Numbered from the stretch's first letter, positions 1 to 10,400 are shown. The stretch: DNA of 64,000 bases from Pseudomonadota bacterium (GCA_018814305.1 JAHJAA010000037.1:1-64000), one strand, 5' to 3'. Notes: a model not told the origin generated them from the sequence alone. Numbers and translations: made by a program.

Positions 1-37
1 CCACGGCAACTCTCTTTGCCGTTCGCGGAATAGGATC

Positions 38-211
38 TCAAATAACCAAGCTTACTTCCCTGATGCTGAGGGGGCGTTGCCTCAACGTTCCCTCATTTTT
101 GGAGGATATACCTCCCTTAATTTGCGAGTTCGCTCTCAGTACCAACTCATTTTCCTTTGGCAATGAAACCAAGGCAAGCATCGACCCAGGACCACACCAT
201 GCATGAATCAT
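38..211 (-). CDS. Possible short ORF overlapping the DUF6916-like gene
   Basis: A 57-codon frame starts at an ATG that overlaps the stop codon of the upstream DUF6916-like gene by 4 bases (ATGA), a common sign of translational coupling. The product has no recognisable domain, signal peptide or membrane segment. The overlap is the only support; it could be chance, because no independent ribosome binding site or family resemblance is visible. The first 37 bases of the window hold nothing I recognise. Confidence 0.2.
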   Translation of the reverse strand: MIHAWCGPGSMLALVSLPKENELVLRANSQIKGGISSKNEGTLRQRPLSIREVSLVI

Positions 212-528
212 TTTTTATCATCGGTGTTGGTCAGTCGGGAAAACGCCGCCTGGTATAACGGATCCGCCCCTCCCTCGGTGTCAACGACCGGTACCAGAAA
301 GAGGTCGTACTTACCCATCTGTTTGTGCCCGACCCGATAGGTGCCCTGGGGTAGAAAGACCCCTGCCGCAGCCTTGAATAAGGCCGAGAATTGGATTATT
401 GTCTTGTCTTCCGAGCCGACGACTTCCACCAAGGCAGCCTCCACCGGTTCCACCATCCCCTCTTGGTTGATGGTGAACATGGTGTGCAGATGCGGCTCAA
501 AAGAATTCTTTTGCAGCTGGTCGATCAT
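208..528 (-). CDS. DUF6916-like small protein
   Basis: A 106-residue soluble protein of unknown function. The stretch FLPQGTYRVGHKQMGKYDLF followed by a valine/proline turn and a C-terminal YQAAF segment resembles the DUF6916 family, small proteins I associate with phage-tail-collar-type surface protein loci; this is recall, not a search result. A strong AGGAGGA ribosome binding site at 531-537 supports the start. There is no signal peptide. It sits on the same strand as the methyltransferase pair but 384 bases away, so co-transcription is uncertain. Confidence 0.6.
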   Translation of the reverse strand: MIDQLQKNSFEPHLHTMFTINQEGMVEPVEAALVEVVGSEDKTIIQFSALFKAAAGVFLPQGTYRVGHKQMGKYDLFLVPVVDTEGGADPLYQAAFSRLTNTDDKK

Positions 529-912
529 TATCCTCCTCCTTTGTAGAGTTTTGCAATATACCTGGGGCTGCTCCGGCTTTTATAACCCGTCACCGGAGGC
601 AGCTCCCCTCCTCATTCTTGTTTTTCGAACACTGTCTAGGGCAAGGGGGCGTGCCAGGAGGAAATAGACGACCTTTCCTCTTTCTTATGCAATTCCATCC
701 GTTCGTAAAAAGATAGGGCCGGGTTGAAGTGTTAAACGTAGAGGCTCAGCGGCAAAATTTTTCGCTCATTCTCCTCGATCAACTCATTAATGATCAGTGT
801 GTCGATCCCCGGTCCCTGATATTCCGGCATAGATTATGAAAAGTAACTCGATAACATCATCCTTTATGGCCGAAGGCATATTTTTATATTTATCTCTTTT
901 TACAAAGAGGTC
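529..912. other. Intergenic region without recognisable genes
   Basis: This 384-base stretch lies between the DUF6916-like gene and the methyltransferase stop. Apart from the ribosome binding site at 531-537 I see no convincing ORF, RNA gene or terminator. It must hold the 3' end of the methyltransferase transcript and any promoter of the DUF6916-like gene. Confidence 0.5.
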
Positions 913-1986
913 TTAACTTGTGATTTTTTCTGCTGCATAATAGACGTCTGTCGAATTTTTACTGGTCTCCGTGGAAGCAACAACGGCGCAGGAGATTTTT
1001 GGCATATTTGAGCAGTCATACCAGAAGCGCACCTTGTCGGCATAGGGCTCCCTGAATTCATAAAATTTCTTGGGCATGGTGATACTTGAATCATGCTCAC
1101 TCAAGACCTCGTCAGCAAATACCGTGACCGTGGTGAAGAGCTTTAATTCGATACAGGTGGAAAGGTTTTTTGGGATGGTCACTTCACCTGTCCGCTCATC
1201 TTTTACAAATCGCCCCCGATTGAGGTTCAGGACCTCGCCCAGCTCAATCCGCTCCGGCGGCGGCTTGGGGGGCTCGCTGTAGAAGAGTCGGTCCATTTCC
1301 TGTTTCGGATCAGTCAGTTTGGCGTCGATAACTACGGATTCCGGGATGATGAAAACTTTTTCAGGGAGCTGGGGAACGAGATTTTCCATAATTGCCACCT
1401 GGGGTTCGTGGTCCAGGCAGGCTTGCATGGTTTCAGAAAGGAGAATGTCATAGCGGCGTTCATCCTGGATCTGCCAGATTGCCGCATCGGCACAAAAATA
1501 ATCCCCGATAAAATCATTGAGCCCCAAGGTTTCGATTACCTTCTGCGCCGCCGTTAGGGACGCCGGATTGACATCGAGGAGATCAACCTGCAGTTCTTCC
1601 GGGGAATAACGACTGAGGAGGGGGGTAATCAGGGTGGCATAAGGGCCGCAACCGGCATAGAGCAGTCGGACTGGAGCGCTGGCAGATCGAGATAAAACGG
1701 TGTCGATGGCCTGGCGGATTCCTCGAAGAAAGATAGCGGTGCGCTTGTACTCCAATAGACAATGGGCCGCCGCCCCTGGTGAAATCGCCTTGCCGGACGG
1801 CAGGATGATCTCACCGGTGGTCATGTCTTCAGCGGAAATTCCGGTGAGTTCGGCGAGGACCGCATACATCCGCTCCACCGCCTGCTTCATGGCATAGTTA
1901 TCGTCACCACAATTGAGGATCGTCCGGGCGGCCCCGGTCAACTCGGCCATGGTCCCGATCCGTTGCCCCATTAACCCGGTCACCAT
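913..1986 (-). CDS. Class I SAM-dependent methyltransferase (substrate unknown)
   Basis: A 357-residue protein with a Rossmann-type SAM-binding motif LLYAGCGPYATL around residues 107-118, followed by an acidic second strand VDLLDVNP. The region LLSETMQACLDHEPQ occupies the place where protein arginine methyltransferase-like enzymes carry their glutamate loop, so a PRMT-like fold is possible. About 100 residues precede the motif and a beta-rich C-terminal half follows, much longer than a minimal methyltransferase. Its ATG overlaps the stop of the upstream gene (TAATG), so the two are probably translationally coupled and may act together. Substrate cannot be told; a protein or peptide substrate is an inference from the PRMT-like look. 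Confidence 0.7.
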   Translation of the reverse strand: MVTGLMGQRIGTMAELTGAARTILNCGDDNYAMKQAVERMYAVLAELTGISAEDMTTGEIILPSGKAISPGAAAHCLLEYKRTAIFLRGIRQAIDTVLSRSASAPVRLLYAGCGPYATLITPLLSRYSPEELQVDLLDVNPASLTAAQKVIETLGLNDFIGDYFCADAAIWQIQDERRYDILLSETMQACLDHEPQVAIMENLVPQLPEKVFIIPESVVIDAKLTDPKQEMDRLFYSEPPKPPPERIELGEVLNLNRGRFVKDERTGEVTIPKNLSTCIELKLFTTVTVFADEVLSEHDSSITMPKKFYEFREPYADKVRFWYDCSNMPKISCAVVASTETSKNSTDVYYAAEKITS

Positions 1987-2489
1987 TAATATTGATCAAC
2001 CGGGGTATAGACACTCCCGGTCAACAACAATTGCATAGGCAACGGCAAGGGAATCCGCTGGGAAATGGAATAGGCATCCTTGCCTTCTCTGGTACCCATC
2101 ACGGAGATCAGGCAATAGTTAAAATAGTTGGTGGCCGGATCGACAACCTGGCAGATCTGCACCCCCCGAGCCAATTCCCGGCCGGGGCCGTTGGCGGTCA
2201 GAAAAGCGAGTAAATCCCCTTGAGGACGCATGGAGGGGATGAGCGACATGGTGGAAACCAGCAGGAGATATTTGTCATTCCCTCCAAACGGCTTCACCTC
2301 AGGCGGTACTGTTTTGAAATCACTGCAGAAACCGTTGGCAACCGGGGAAAGATTGGTCCGATCCAAGACCACCAGATGATAAAAACAAGGGGGGGGCTTC
2401 GGAGGCCAGGGTGCCGATTTTCCACCCCAGCTGATGGTACAATAGTCCGTGCCGCTTAAAACCGATACCGGGAGAAATTTTTCCGCCAT
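1986..2489 (-). CDS. Unknown soluble protein coupled to the methyltransferase
   Basis: A 167-residue protein that I do not recognise. I start it at the ATG at 2489 because GAGGTGG lies just upstream; an in-frame ATG 17 codons earlier has no such site. It has no signal peptide or membrane helix, a proline run PWPPKPPP near residue 30, and a C-terminal half rich in beta-strand-like sequence with several Cys. Its TAA overlaps the ATG of the methyltransferase, so the two form a two-gene unit. It could be the substrate, a partner or a regulator of the methyltransferase; nothing in the sequence decides this. Confidence 0.65.
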   Translation of the reverse strand: MAEKFLPVSVLSGTDYCTISWGGKSAPWPPKPPPCFYHLVVLDRTNLSPVANGFCSDFKTVPPEVKPFGGNDKYLLLVSTMSLIPSMRPQGDLLAFLTANGPGRELARGVQICQVVDPATNYFNYCLISVMGTREGKDAYSISQRIPLPLPMQLLLTGSVYTPVDQY

Positions 2490-2661
2490 AGACCACCTCA
2501 TTTCATTTTTTTTTGTATATTTTACATTTCCAGAGAACACGAATTCAGCCAGTTAAACAAAAACAGCTCCTATTAAGAGCAAAAAAATACCTTTTTCCAA
2601 CCAAATTCGGACCCTAACACGAGCCCCTGACAATGTCAAACGGATGCGGTATCTCCACCAC

Positions 2662-2700
2662 AAAAAAAACGCCGAGAGGGCTAATCCCTCTCGGCGTTTG
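2662..2700 (-). terminator. Rho-independent terminator after the Thr-linker lipoprotein
   Basis: Perfect 11-base inverted repeat CGCCGAGAGGG (2670-2680) and CCCTCTCGGCG (2686-2696) around a 5-base loop. Read on the minus strand it is followed by eight T (the A run 2662-2669). It ends the transcript of the lipoprotein gene at 2813-3361. Confidence 0.9.
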
Positions 2701-2812
2701 TTACCAACATTTTTTTGTCGGGAAAAAATATTCAAGCTCCAACATCCGTCGGTAATACCGACATCTTTTTCCGCGTCCCAAATCTCCTCTTACATTGGTG
2801 TTGCCGTCGGAG

Positions 2813-3361
2813 CTATTCCGCCACCTGGAACTGCCAGGAATAGGTGGTACTCTGGGTAACTCCGTCGGTATCGATGAGATCCACACTGATCGTTGCCGTA
2901 TAATAATATTGGGCAGTAAGTGGTTCGTCTGGGACAAAGCCACCTTTGCGCTCCGCCACCGTATAGCTCGGCCAACCGCTGACCGAGGCACCACCGGAGG
3001 TATCATCAGTCAAGGTAGTACGCAAATTCTTCACTGTGGCACCGTCCGCCGCTTCATTAAAGATCACATAGATCCCGTTGGTCTGGATTTCAGAAGCCGA
3101 AACCGGCCCATCATCCGGATCCGGATACATGGAGGTGACGGCCAGGGCAACCGGCCCCGGATCTACGGTGGTAGTAGTCACACTGCCACTGGTGGTTGTG
3201 GTAACAGCTTCCTGGGATGTGGTGGTCACCGAACCATCGGTGGTGGTAGTCGCACCAGTGATGGTCGTGGTAGTGGCCGTCCCCCCCCCTCCTCCTCCAC
3301 CACAACCGTTAAGCAGCAGGGTGGATATAAAGGTAGCCAAAATCATCTGTGTTTTTGTCAT
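2813..3361 (-). CDS. Surface lipoprotein with Gly run, Thr-rich linker and Ig-like domain
   Basis: A 182-residue lipoprotein. A signal peptide ends in the lipobox LLNGC (Cys 20), followed directly by seven glycines, then a Thr/Ser-rich linker to about residue 66, then a C-terminal domain of about 115 residues that resembles bacterial Ig-like (Big_5/SbsA type) domains: it starts around VTSMYPDPDDGPVSASEIQT and ends with YSWQFQVAE. GGAGGG upstream supports the start. The Gly run is encoded by a poly-G tract of nine (3281-3289 as C), so slippage there would shift the frame just after the lipobox. The same lipobox-Gly-Thr linker plan recurs in the lipoproteins at 33.8-35.3 kb and 36.1-37.1 kb. 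Function unknown; probably surface or periplasmic. Confidence 0.8.
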   Translation of the reverse strand: MTKTQMILATFISTLLLNGCGGGGGGGTATTTTITGATTTTDGSVTTTSQEAVTTTTSGSVTTTTVDPGPVALAVTSMYPDPDDGPVSASEIQTNGIYVIFNEAADGATVKNLRTTLTDDTSGGASVSGWPSYTVAERKGGFVPDEPLTAQYYYTATISVDLIDTDGVTQSTTYSWQFQVAE

Positions 3362-3741
3362 TTTTCCCTCCTAAGTTGAGATGGATTGATCAGTTTGATT
3401 TGTTGAATTGGTTTTATTGGTTGAATGAAGAACCAGGGCACCTACGTGCACACCCGTTCTTCCTGAAAAAAATAGCTCCTGATGACTGTGATATCACAAA
3501 ACCTCCAGACGAATCAATCAATCAAAAATGAATTTTTTATTATTGATTACCCCTCTCACAACACCTTTTCTAACCCATAAATATCTCAAATAAAAGTAAA
3601 AATAAAGCCGGGCAGCATCACGCCACCCGGCTTTATTTTTCATAAATTGCACTGATATCAAAGTACACCTTCAACTGATCGGACCCTTCCGCAACTTTCC
3701 ACTTATAACTTTACACTTTAGGCACTTTTCTTTATGAACTT
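3362..3741. other. AT-rich intergenic region with a terminator
   Basis: These 380 bases separate the lipoprotein gene from the 1221-aa protein gene. They carry the GGAGGG ribosome binding site of the former next to its ATG and the terminator at 3601-3641. The rest is AT-rich and presumably holds the lipoprotein promoter; I cannot assign boxes with confidence. Confidence 0.6.
3601..3641 (-). terminator. Rho-independent terminator after the giant-protein operon
   Basis: Stem AATAAAGCCGGG (3601-3612) pairs with CCCGGCTTTATT (3626-3637). On the minus strand the hairpin is followed by a T-rich stretch. Its loop, CAGCATCACGCCA, recurs exactly in the hairpin at 31051-31086. It ends the transcript of the 1221-aa and 2406-aa proteins. 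Confidence 0.85.
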
Positions 3742-4650
3742 TCAGTACCCCGGCCTCGACACCACTAACCGCACCACGCCGTCATCCCGGACCACGTAGA
3801 TCCAGTAGCCCAGCCACGGCACCAACTGCGCCTCGGGAGCGCCTTCGCAACTGGCATATGAGTATCCCCCCCCCCAATCGTCGCCCTGGTAGGAGTAGAG
3901 GGCGTTGACCACTAGGTTTTGGGAGGCGGCCGCCAGCCAATCCATGACCGGCTCGTCGTTGAACTGCACCTTTAGATCGCAGAGGGTCACCTGGCCGCCA
4001 TAGGGGTTGGTGATCAGATTCCAGCCCGGGGCAACATCGATCACGAACTCCGCTTCGCTGTACTGGGGATAGCCGGAGAGATCCGGCAGACTGGCCAGAT
4101 TCTGCCGCTCCATGAAGTAGCCGAGTCCAGGCGTATAACCACAGTTCGTAACGCAGGGCTCAAAGGAACCGTTGTTGCCGAGGGTGGAAAGCCCACCAGA
4201 GAGCCAACGATAAATTTGATCGCTGCCCAACAGATCGACCAGATCAAGCCCTGCCTGTAACGCCCTGGCCAGGCCAACCATGTTGGCGCCGTGCAGCAGT
4301 TCAATGGTCGGGCCTGCGATCTCGTTGGTTTGCGAAAGCAGGGTTCCGGTATACTCGTTACCCTCCCGAACCTCGACATGATAGCTGTGGCTTCCCGCCG
4401 GTCCGAGTTGCAAGTCGATGCGGCAGGTCACCGGCACCAAGAAATCCACCGGTTCCGCCCCGCAATCCATCTGCTGGGGGTATCCATCGATCACCAGCCA
4501 GACACTGCCGGCATCCGGCGTGTTAATCACGGTCTCGAAGGTAAAGTCAACATCCAGCGTGGGATTACCGCCGACGATATTGTCCCATGAATTATCCCCG
4601 GAACCCGTGAAACCGACCTGGTCGATGCCCGGCTCGAACAGGGCCGGATC
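3742..4650 (-). repeat. C-terminal cassette, copy 1 (shared with 20685-21600)
   Basis: The last 300 or so codons of the 1221-aa protein, from DPALFEPGIDQVGF onward, match the end of the 3309-aa protein. Conservation is uneven: the stretch around 4290-4650 is nearly the same as DNA, with runs of over 30 identical bases, whereas the last 80 codons differ at many positions. That pattern suggests gene conversion or recent recombination of the upstream part. Shared motifs include ELLHGANMVGLARAL, GLGYFMERQ, PGWNLI and GYW(I/V)YVV. Confidence 0.85.
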
Positions 4651-7407
4651 ATTGGGGAAGGCATCCAGCTCGCCGCAGGTCCCGTCGTGATCGATATCGT
4701 TATCAGGATCATCTGGACAGACATCATCCCCATCAACAGTACCGTCACCATCACGATCGGAAAGCACCGTCACCGTGATATTCTGGGTATCGGAGAGGGT
4801 ACCACTATCGGTCACCTGTACCTGCACCTCATAGACGTTGTTACCGTCCAGATCGGCTGGTTGGTTGAAGTCCGGGGCAACGATAAAGGTCAGGACCCCA
4901 GCTAAAGGATCGATGGTAAAGCATGACTTATCCGCGCCGCCCGCGAGGGAATAGGTCAAAATATCGTCGGCATCGTCATCGATGGCCTTGACCCGGGTCA
5001 CCTCGATTCGGTTTTCAAGGACCTCGATCAAGGCCGAATCTCCGCCGCCGTCACTGATGATCTCCGGAGGGATACTGACATTGTATACCGCCACCGCCAG
5101 ATCCTGAACATCATTTAAGGCACCGGTATCGGTTACCGTCACCTGCACCTCATAGATATTGTTGCCGCCCGCATCTACGGGGGAGCCAAAGTCGTGCCCG
5201 GAGACAAAGGTCAGGACCCCGGAAGAGGAATTGATCGTAAAGAGCGGGGCATCTGCACCCCCGGAAATCGAGAAGGTCAAGATCTCGCCACTGTCCGGAT
5301 CGTTGACCATGACCGTGGTCACCATGGTCTGATTCTCAGCGGTATTGACCAGGGCACTGGGACCGCCGCCGTTACTGGTGATCACCGGCGTGTCGTTGAT
5401 CGAGGTGGCGGTTACCTGGCTGGTGGTATCTGCGGTACCGTCCACCGTACCATCGTTGGGGGTCAGGGAGAAGGTGGTCACCACCGTACCACCAGGGGGC
5501 ACCTGATTAGGGGTGGGGTGGAAGATCATGGCCTGGAGATTGCTGTTCACCGTGGCCGCAGGTCCCGAAGTCAGGGTGTAGCTCCCGGCCGAACCGGTCA
5601 GTCCGCCCCCGGTGAAGGTGCCGTTGGCCCCGGTATAGCTGATCGCCACACTGACGGAATCACCGTCATCATCGTATACCGACACCCCGCTGAAGGGGGC
5701 GATGGTGGCATTATCGTTCACCGACCCGGCGGTGGTGAATGGGCCGATCAGGATCGGCGGGGCATTGGACGGGGCGATGGCGGCGGCACCGGCCTTGACC
5801 CCGACCCCCAGGGAGATCCCGGGAACACTATCGGCCCCATCGGTATCACCAAAGACCAGATACTCACCATTTTGGGAGACCACCCCCATGGAACGCCCAT
5901 CAATGGTGACGGTCCCGACACTGTCCACCATGTAAATAAAGTTCACCCGTGTCGTGCCGATCTGGCCGGCAGAATTGCTGCTCAGGAAAGAACTGCCGCG
6001 TCCGACGCCATCAAATCGGTAATGCAGACGGGCGGTGGTGCTGGACGATATGGAGCCCAGCTCATAATAGATGAACTGACCCACCAGGTCTGCCTCGCTC
6101 AGCGCAGTGCCTCGACGTACCCCGACCCCCAGGAAGATCTCGTCATCCACAGCCGGATTGGCGTCCACCGTGGTATCCACCACCACGATCATCTCACTGT
6201 CCGGAGTCGCAAAGCCGGCCCCCCCCAGAAGATCCAGACTGCCGTTGGCTGATACCGCATAGGCCCCGGAGCCGGTACCGCTGCCCCCGGCCGAATCAGC
6301 CAGGATGGTATAAGACACCCCGCCGCTGCCGTCAAAAGTCAAGGCCTGTCGGCGGGTCACCATGGTCGGGACCAGGGAGACACTGGTGTCGTGGAGTTCG
6401 GTAAAGACGTAGTCCCCCACCAGGTCGGTATCGGCCATCGCCACCCCCTGTCGCCCGTTAAGCTGGAGGGCCAGGCGGTCATCACCCGGGTTGAGATCAG
6501 CCAGCAGCTCAACACTCTGATCATTGGCGGTGATACCAGTGAGGTTGGTATCGGCGATGCTGAAGGTATGGTCCGGATTGGGCAGGATCCTGAGCGTTCC
6601 GGTTTGACCGGTCACCCCATCGCTGGCGGCAACCACCAGGGAGTTGCCGATCACCGTCCCGTTGTAACTCAGGTTCTCCCGCCTGGTCAGCAAGTCACCG
6701 CCCCCGACCACAGCCCGATCAATCATCAGAGCGGCATGATAATCCCCGTCGGGATTAACCGAACCGTTATCGGCCACCAACGGATCGGTGCCGTCGATCA
6801 CCTCCTGGCCGTCGCTGACCCCGTCGTTATCGGAATCCGCAGCAAAATCACAGGCATCGCCGATGCCGTCACCATCGGTATCAGCTTGGGAGGGGTTGGC
6901 CACTCCCGGACAGTTGTCGGTCAGAGTATCGGCAAAACCGTCATTATCGAGATCCAGGGCGATGACCAGCGCGGTCCCGACCGAGGTCACCGATTCCAAC
7001 GTTCCCAGGCCGTCCACATAACTGGCTGAAACCGTGATCACTGCGCCCACATCGGCAGTAGTCAGGATATAACTTGCGCCCACCCCGCCAGCGATCTCCA
7101 CCCCATCCCGCCGCCACTGGAAGGTGATCACCCCGAGGCCATCGCCATCGGCCAGGGTCTGGCCGGCCGTAAGCACCTCCCCTTCCAGGACAATGCCGTT
7201 AATGACAACGCTGCCGGTGGGGGGCTGGTTGGGCACGATGGATGGGCCGCCATCGAACTTGGGATGGAGGTAGGCAATCACCGTTCGGAGGGGATCTCCA
7301 CCCGTAGCCACCGAGGTCGGACCGAGGTCGTCCACCGCGGCAACGCTGAGGCCCGGCGGGAAAACAGCCAGGATCAATCCAAGGATCAATCGTTTCAACA
7401 TGGTCAT
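3742..7407 (-). CDS. Giant secreted multidomain protein (cadherin-like, thrombospondin type 3)
   Basis: A 1221-residue secreted protein. Residues 1-24 form a signal peptide. Then come an Ig-like segment (about 61-148), thrombospondin type 3 calcium repeats (about 150-205, D-x-D-x-D-G pattern), a region of three similar beta modules (about 215-545), a cadherin-like region with two clear repeats (about 660-880), a second thrombospondin type 3 block (about 885-925) and a C-terminal cassette (about 928-1221) shared with the 3309-aa protein. GAGGGG precedes the ATG. It lies 5 bases after the 2406-aa protein gene, so the two are one operon. A G10 tract (3866-3875) encodes WGGG near the C-terminus. 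Likely a calcium-binding surface or matrix protein; ligand unknown. Confidence 0.8.
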   Translation of the reverse strand: MTMLKRLILGLILAVFPPGLSVAAVDDLGPTSVATGGDPLRTVIAYLHPKFDGGPSIVPNQPPTGSVVINGIVLEGEVLTAGQTLADGDGLGVITFQWRRDGVEIAGGVGASYILTTADVGAVITVSASYVDGLGTLESVTSVGTALVIALDLDNDGFADTLTDNCPGVANPSQADTDGDGIGDACDFAADSDNDGVSDGQEVIDGTDPLVADNGSVNPDGDYHAALMIDRAVVGGGDLLTRRENLSYNGTVIGNSLVVAASDGVTGQTGTLRILPNPDHTFSIADTNLTGITANDQSVELLADLNPGDDRLALQLNGRQGVAMADTDLVGDYVFTELHDTSVSLVPTMVTRRQALTFDGSGGVSYTILADSAGGSGTGSGAYAVSANGSLDLLGGAGFATPDSEMIVVVDTTVDANPAVDDEIFLGVGVRRGTALSEADLVGQFIYYELGSISSSTTARLHYRFDGVGRGSSFLSSNSAGQIGTTRVNFIYMVDSVGTVTIDGRSMGVVSQNGEYLVFGDTDGADSVPGISLGVGVKAGAAAIAPSNAPPILIGPFTTAGSVNDNATIAPFSGVSVYDDDGDSVSVAISYTGANGTFTGGGLTGSAGSYTLTSGPAATVNSNLQAMIFHPTPNQVPPGGTVVTTFSLTPNDGTVDGTADTTSQVTATSINDTPVITSNGGGPSALVNTAENQTMVTTVMVNDPDSGEILTFSISGGADAPLFTINSSSGVLTFVSGHDFGSPVDAGGNNIYEVQVTVTDTGALNDVQDLAVAVYNVSIPPEIISDGGGDSALIEVLENRIEVTRVKAIDDDADDILTYSLAGGADKSCFTIDPLAGVLTFIVAPDFNQPADLDGNNVYEVQVQVTDSGTLSDTQNITVTVLSDRDGDGTVDGDDVCPDDPDNDIDHDGTCGELDAFPNDPALFEPGIDQVGFTGSGDNSWDNIVGGNPTLDVDFTFETVINTPDAGSVWLVIDGYPQQMDCGAEPVDFLVPVTCRIDLQLGPAGSHSYHVEVREGNEYTGTLLSQTNEIAGPTIELLHGANMVGLARALQAGLDLVDLLGSDQIYRWLSGGLSTLGNNGSFEPCVTNCGYTPGLGYFMERQNLASLPDLSGYPQYSEAEFVIDVAPGWNLITNPYGGQVTLCDLKVQFNDEPVMDWLAAASQNLVVNALYSYQGDDWGGGYSYASCEGAPEAQLVPWLGYWIYVVRDDGVVRLVVSRPGY

Positions 7408-7412
7408 TCCCC

Positions 7413-10400
7413 TCAGTTGCAGCCCCCCGCCGGACAGATCCGTTTCTGGATCCGTCGTCCGGTCGAGTCGTAATAGGTATTGGTCAGATTCCCGGGCAGA
7501 AGCAGTGAGATACTTTCCCTGCCTGCTGCACGCTCACCGCCGCTCACCTGGTAAAAGCGAACCACCAGCGGGGTACCGGTGGTCGGCCAGGCGCTACCGT
7601 TGGCCCGAGTGGCGGGCACGGTAAAGGTGGTCTGGTAGGAGAAATAATCCGCCACCTCGCCCTGGTAACTCCACGGCGAGGTTTCGATGGTCTGGGGCGC
7701 CGCTACCTCAGCAGAGTAGAAACGATTGGAATCATTGTAGCTGTCGCCGCAGGTCCCTTCAGTGACGCCGGTACAGTCGAAGAGAGCCAGATAGATGGAG
7801 TAGGTGGTGTCATACCCCACCAGCCGCCAGTCCAGGGTATAGTTCCCGCCCGCTTCCAGTTCTTCGGCCATGGTCAGGCTGTCAAGCACCGGCGGTAGAC
7901 GGCGCTGGGCCTCGACCCGGGCGGACTCACGGCTCAACGGATCAGTGGCCCGCTGAAACTCGGCCAGGTCGGTGTAGCCGTCACCGTCGCTATCGGTTGT
8001 CCCATCGGCGGTGATAAGGTCACCGAAGAGCAGCATCTCCCAGTCGTCGGCAAGGCCATCGTGGTCACTATCCCCAGGATCGTTGCTGCCCGTTCCGGGT
8101 CTATCGCTAAGAATGGTCAGGATTCTGTTTTGGGCCGGGGTGGAGTTTTTGCCATCGGCATTGAACAGCCTGAGAGTCAGATACTCATTATCCTCTTCAA
8201 CGGTATCGGCGATCAGGGTCAGGTGCAGGGATTGCTCGGTATCGCCGTCGGCAAAATTGATGGTGGTGTCAAGGCCGTTGTAATCGGACCCTTCCAGGGC
8301 GGTTCCCTCGGCGGTGGCAAAGGCAACCGAGGCGTCGCAGACGCCGTCCGGGCGGATAAAGGAGATGGTGGTGGTCCCGGCATCTTCAGCCACGGAAGAT
8401 GCCGCGGTCATGGTAATGGGGGCTGAGGGGAGGATACTGGTCGGAATCCCCGGGTAGAACCAGGGGGTTGATCCGGTCAGCAGGACGGTGGTTCGGTCAT
8501 AGAGCAAGCGCGCCCGCCAGTGGTAGGTGCCAAGGTCCAACGGCAGGATCGCCGAGAAGGGAGTATCGCTGTTGCCCCAAGTCGCCTCGGTGACCAGGCC
8601 GGTGGTATCAAAGGGAGTGCCGACCGGCTTCAGCTCATACTGCAGTTTGGCCTGGACCGCTCCATACTGGTCGTAACCGTGCAACTTCAGCAAGGGTGCC
8701 GGGGCACACCATCGCTGCCCATACTGCAGGGGCTTGGTGTCGCTACCGTTACGCTGCCCAACCTGAACCGGACGGCCGATGGAGCTGTTGCCGTGGTAAA
8801 GGGCGGCCCGCCCTTCATGGCTTTCACCGTTGGTATACCCGGACGCCCCGACAAGAATATCGGAGTAGCCGTCACCGTTGACATCGCCGCCCCCCGTTAC
8901 ACTCCCGCCAAATCCGGCCCCGGACTGGCCACCCTCGGCCAGCCAGAAAGAGAGCGGATCAAGACCCGAGGCGGAACCGAGAAAGAGGAAGGCGCCGCCT
9001 TCGTCGGTTTGGCCCTGGCCGTGGTCATAGAGTGCCGCCCCGACCAGAACATCACCGTAACCGTCATGGTTGACATCACCTGCTGCGGCCACCGACCAAC
9101 CGAAGAAGGCATCGGTCTGTTCCCCGTCCACCGTTCCGGCTGGAGTTGCGGCCAGGCCCGAGGCGGAACCCAGATAGAGATAGATCCGCCCTTCATTCGT
9201 TTTATTATTGCTGTACTGGCGCGCCCCAATCACCACATCAGCATAGCCGTCGCCGTTGACATCACCAGCCCCGGCCACCGCCCAGCCAAACAAGGCGCCA
9301 GCCTGATCTCCCTCGGCCGTCCAGGCGGGAGATGCGGCCAGCCCCATGGCGGAACCCAGGTAGAGAAAGACCCGGCCCTCGGAATTTTGACCTTTGCTGT
9401 AGTTATAGGCGCCGACCACCACATCACCGTAACCGTCACCGTTGACATCACCGACCCCGGCCACGGCGGAACCGAAATGGACATTGTCCAGCCCCCCCGC
9501 CGCCGTCCAGGCAGGAGCAGCAGCCAGGCCCGAGGCGGAACCCAGGTAGAGGAAGGCCGCACCTTCACGACTGCCGGCACTGCCGTAGTCCGGCGCCCCG
9601 ACCATGACATCCCCATAACCGTCGCCGTTGATATCACCGGCGGCAGCCACCGCAGAACCAAACATGATACTGGCCTGATCACCCACCGCCGTCCAGGCGG
9701 GGGCAGCGGCCAGGCCCGAGACAGTTCCAAGGAAAACAAAGGCTCCCCCTGTCGCACCGGCACCCTGGCTGTAGCCAGGCGCCCCGACAATCACATCGCC
9801 CAGGCCGTCGCCGTTGACATCACCGGCCGAGGCCACCGAGGTGCCAAAGGTGGCCGAATCTTGACCGCCCTCCGCCGTCCAGACAGCCAACGCGGTAAGC
9901 CCCGAGGCGGAACCCAGGTACAGGGAGGCGGCTCCTTCCGCGTTTTCACCATTCGTGTAGTCCGGTGTCCCGACCACCACATCGCCGTAGCCGTCACCGT
10001 TGACATCACCGGCCGAAACAACGGCTGCCGCAAAATGGGCTTCGGCCTGACCACCCTCCGCCGTCCAGTCCGGCGTAGCCGAGGGAGGTGACGCTTTGCC
10101 CAGGTAAAGAAATACCCGCCCTTCGTCGACCTGACCGTTATCAAAGTGGGGGGATCCGACAATGACCTCGGCAAAGCCGTCGCCGTTGATATCCCCCGCT
10201 CCCGCCACAACCAACCCGAACTGGGAATCGGCCTGGTTTGACTCAACAGTCCAGGCGGGCGATAAAGCCAGCCCCGAGGCAGAACCGAAGAACATTTCTA
10301 CCCGCCCCTCGTTATTCTGGCCGTTGTCATAATTGACTGCGCTTATCAAAACATCGAAGTAGCCATCGCCATTGCTGTCACCAGCCCCGGCTACCGAGAA

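Noticed and set aside
1-207. Possible cyclic di-GMP riboswitch in the first 200 bases
   Set aside because: I could not find the conserved GEMM core on either strand.
5194-6252. Plus-strand open frame of 352 codons, rich in Gly, His and Arg
   Set aside because: Antisense shadow of the 1221-aa protein; no start signal.
8520-10091. Long plus-strand open frame of 523 codons
   Set aside because: It is antisense to the FG-GAP repeats, its sequence follows their period and it has no ribosome binding site or domain.
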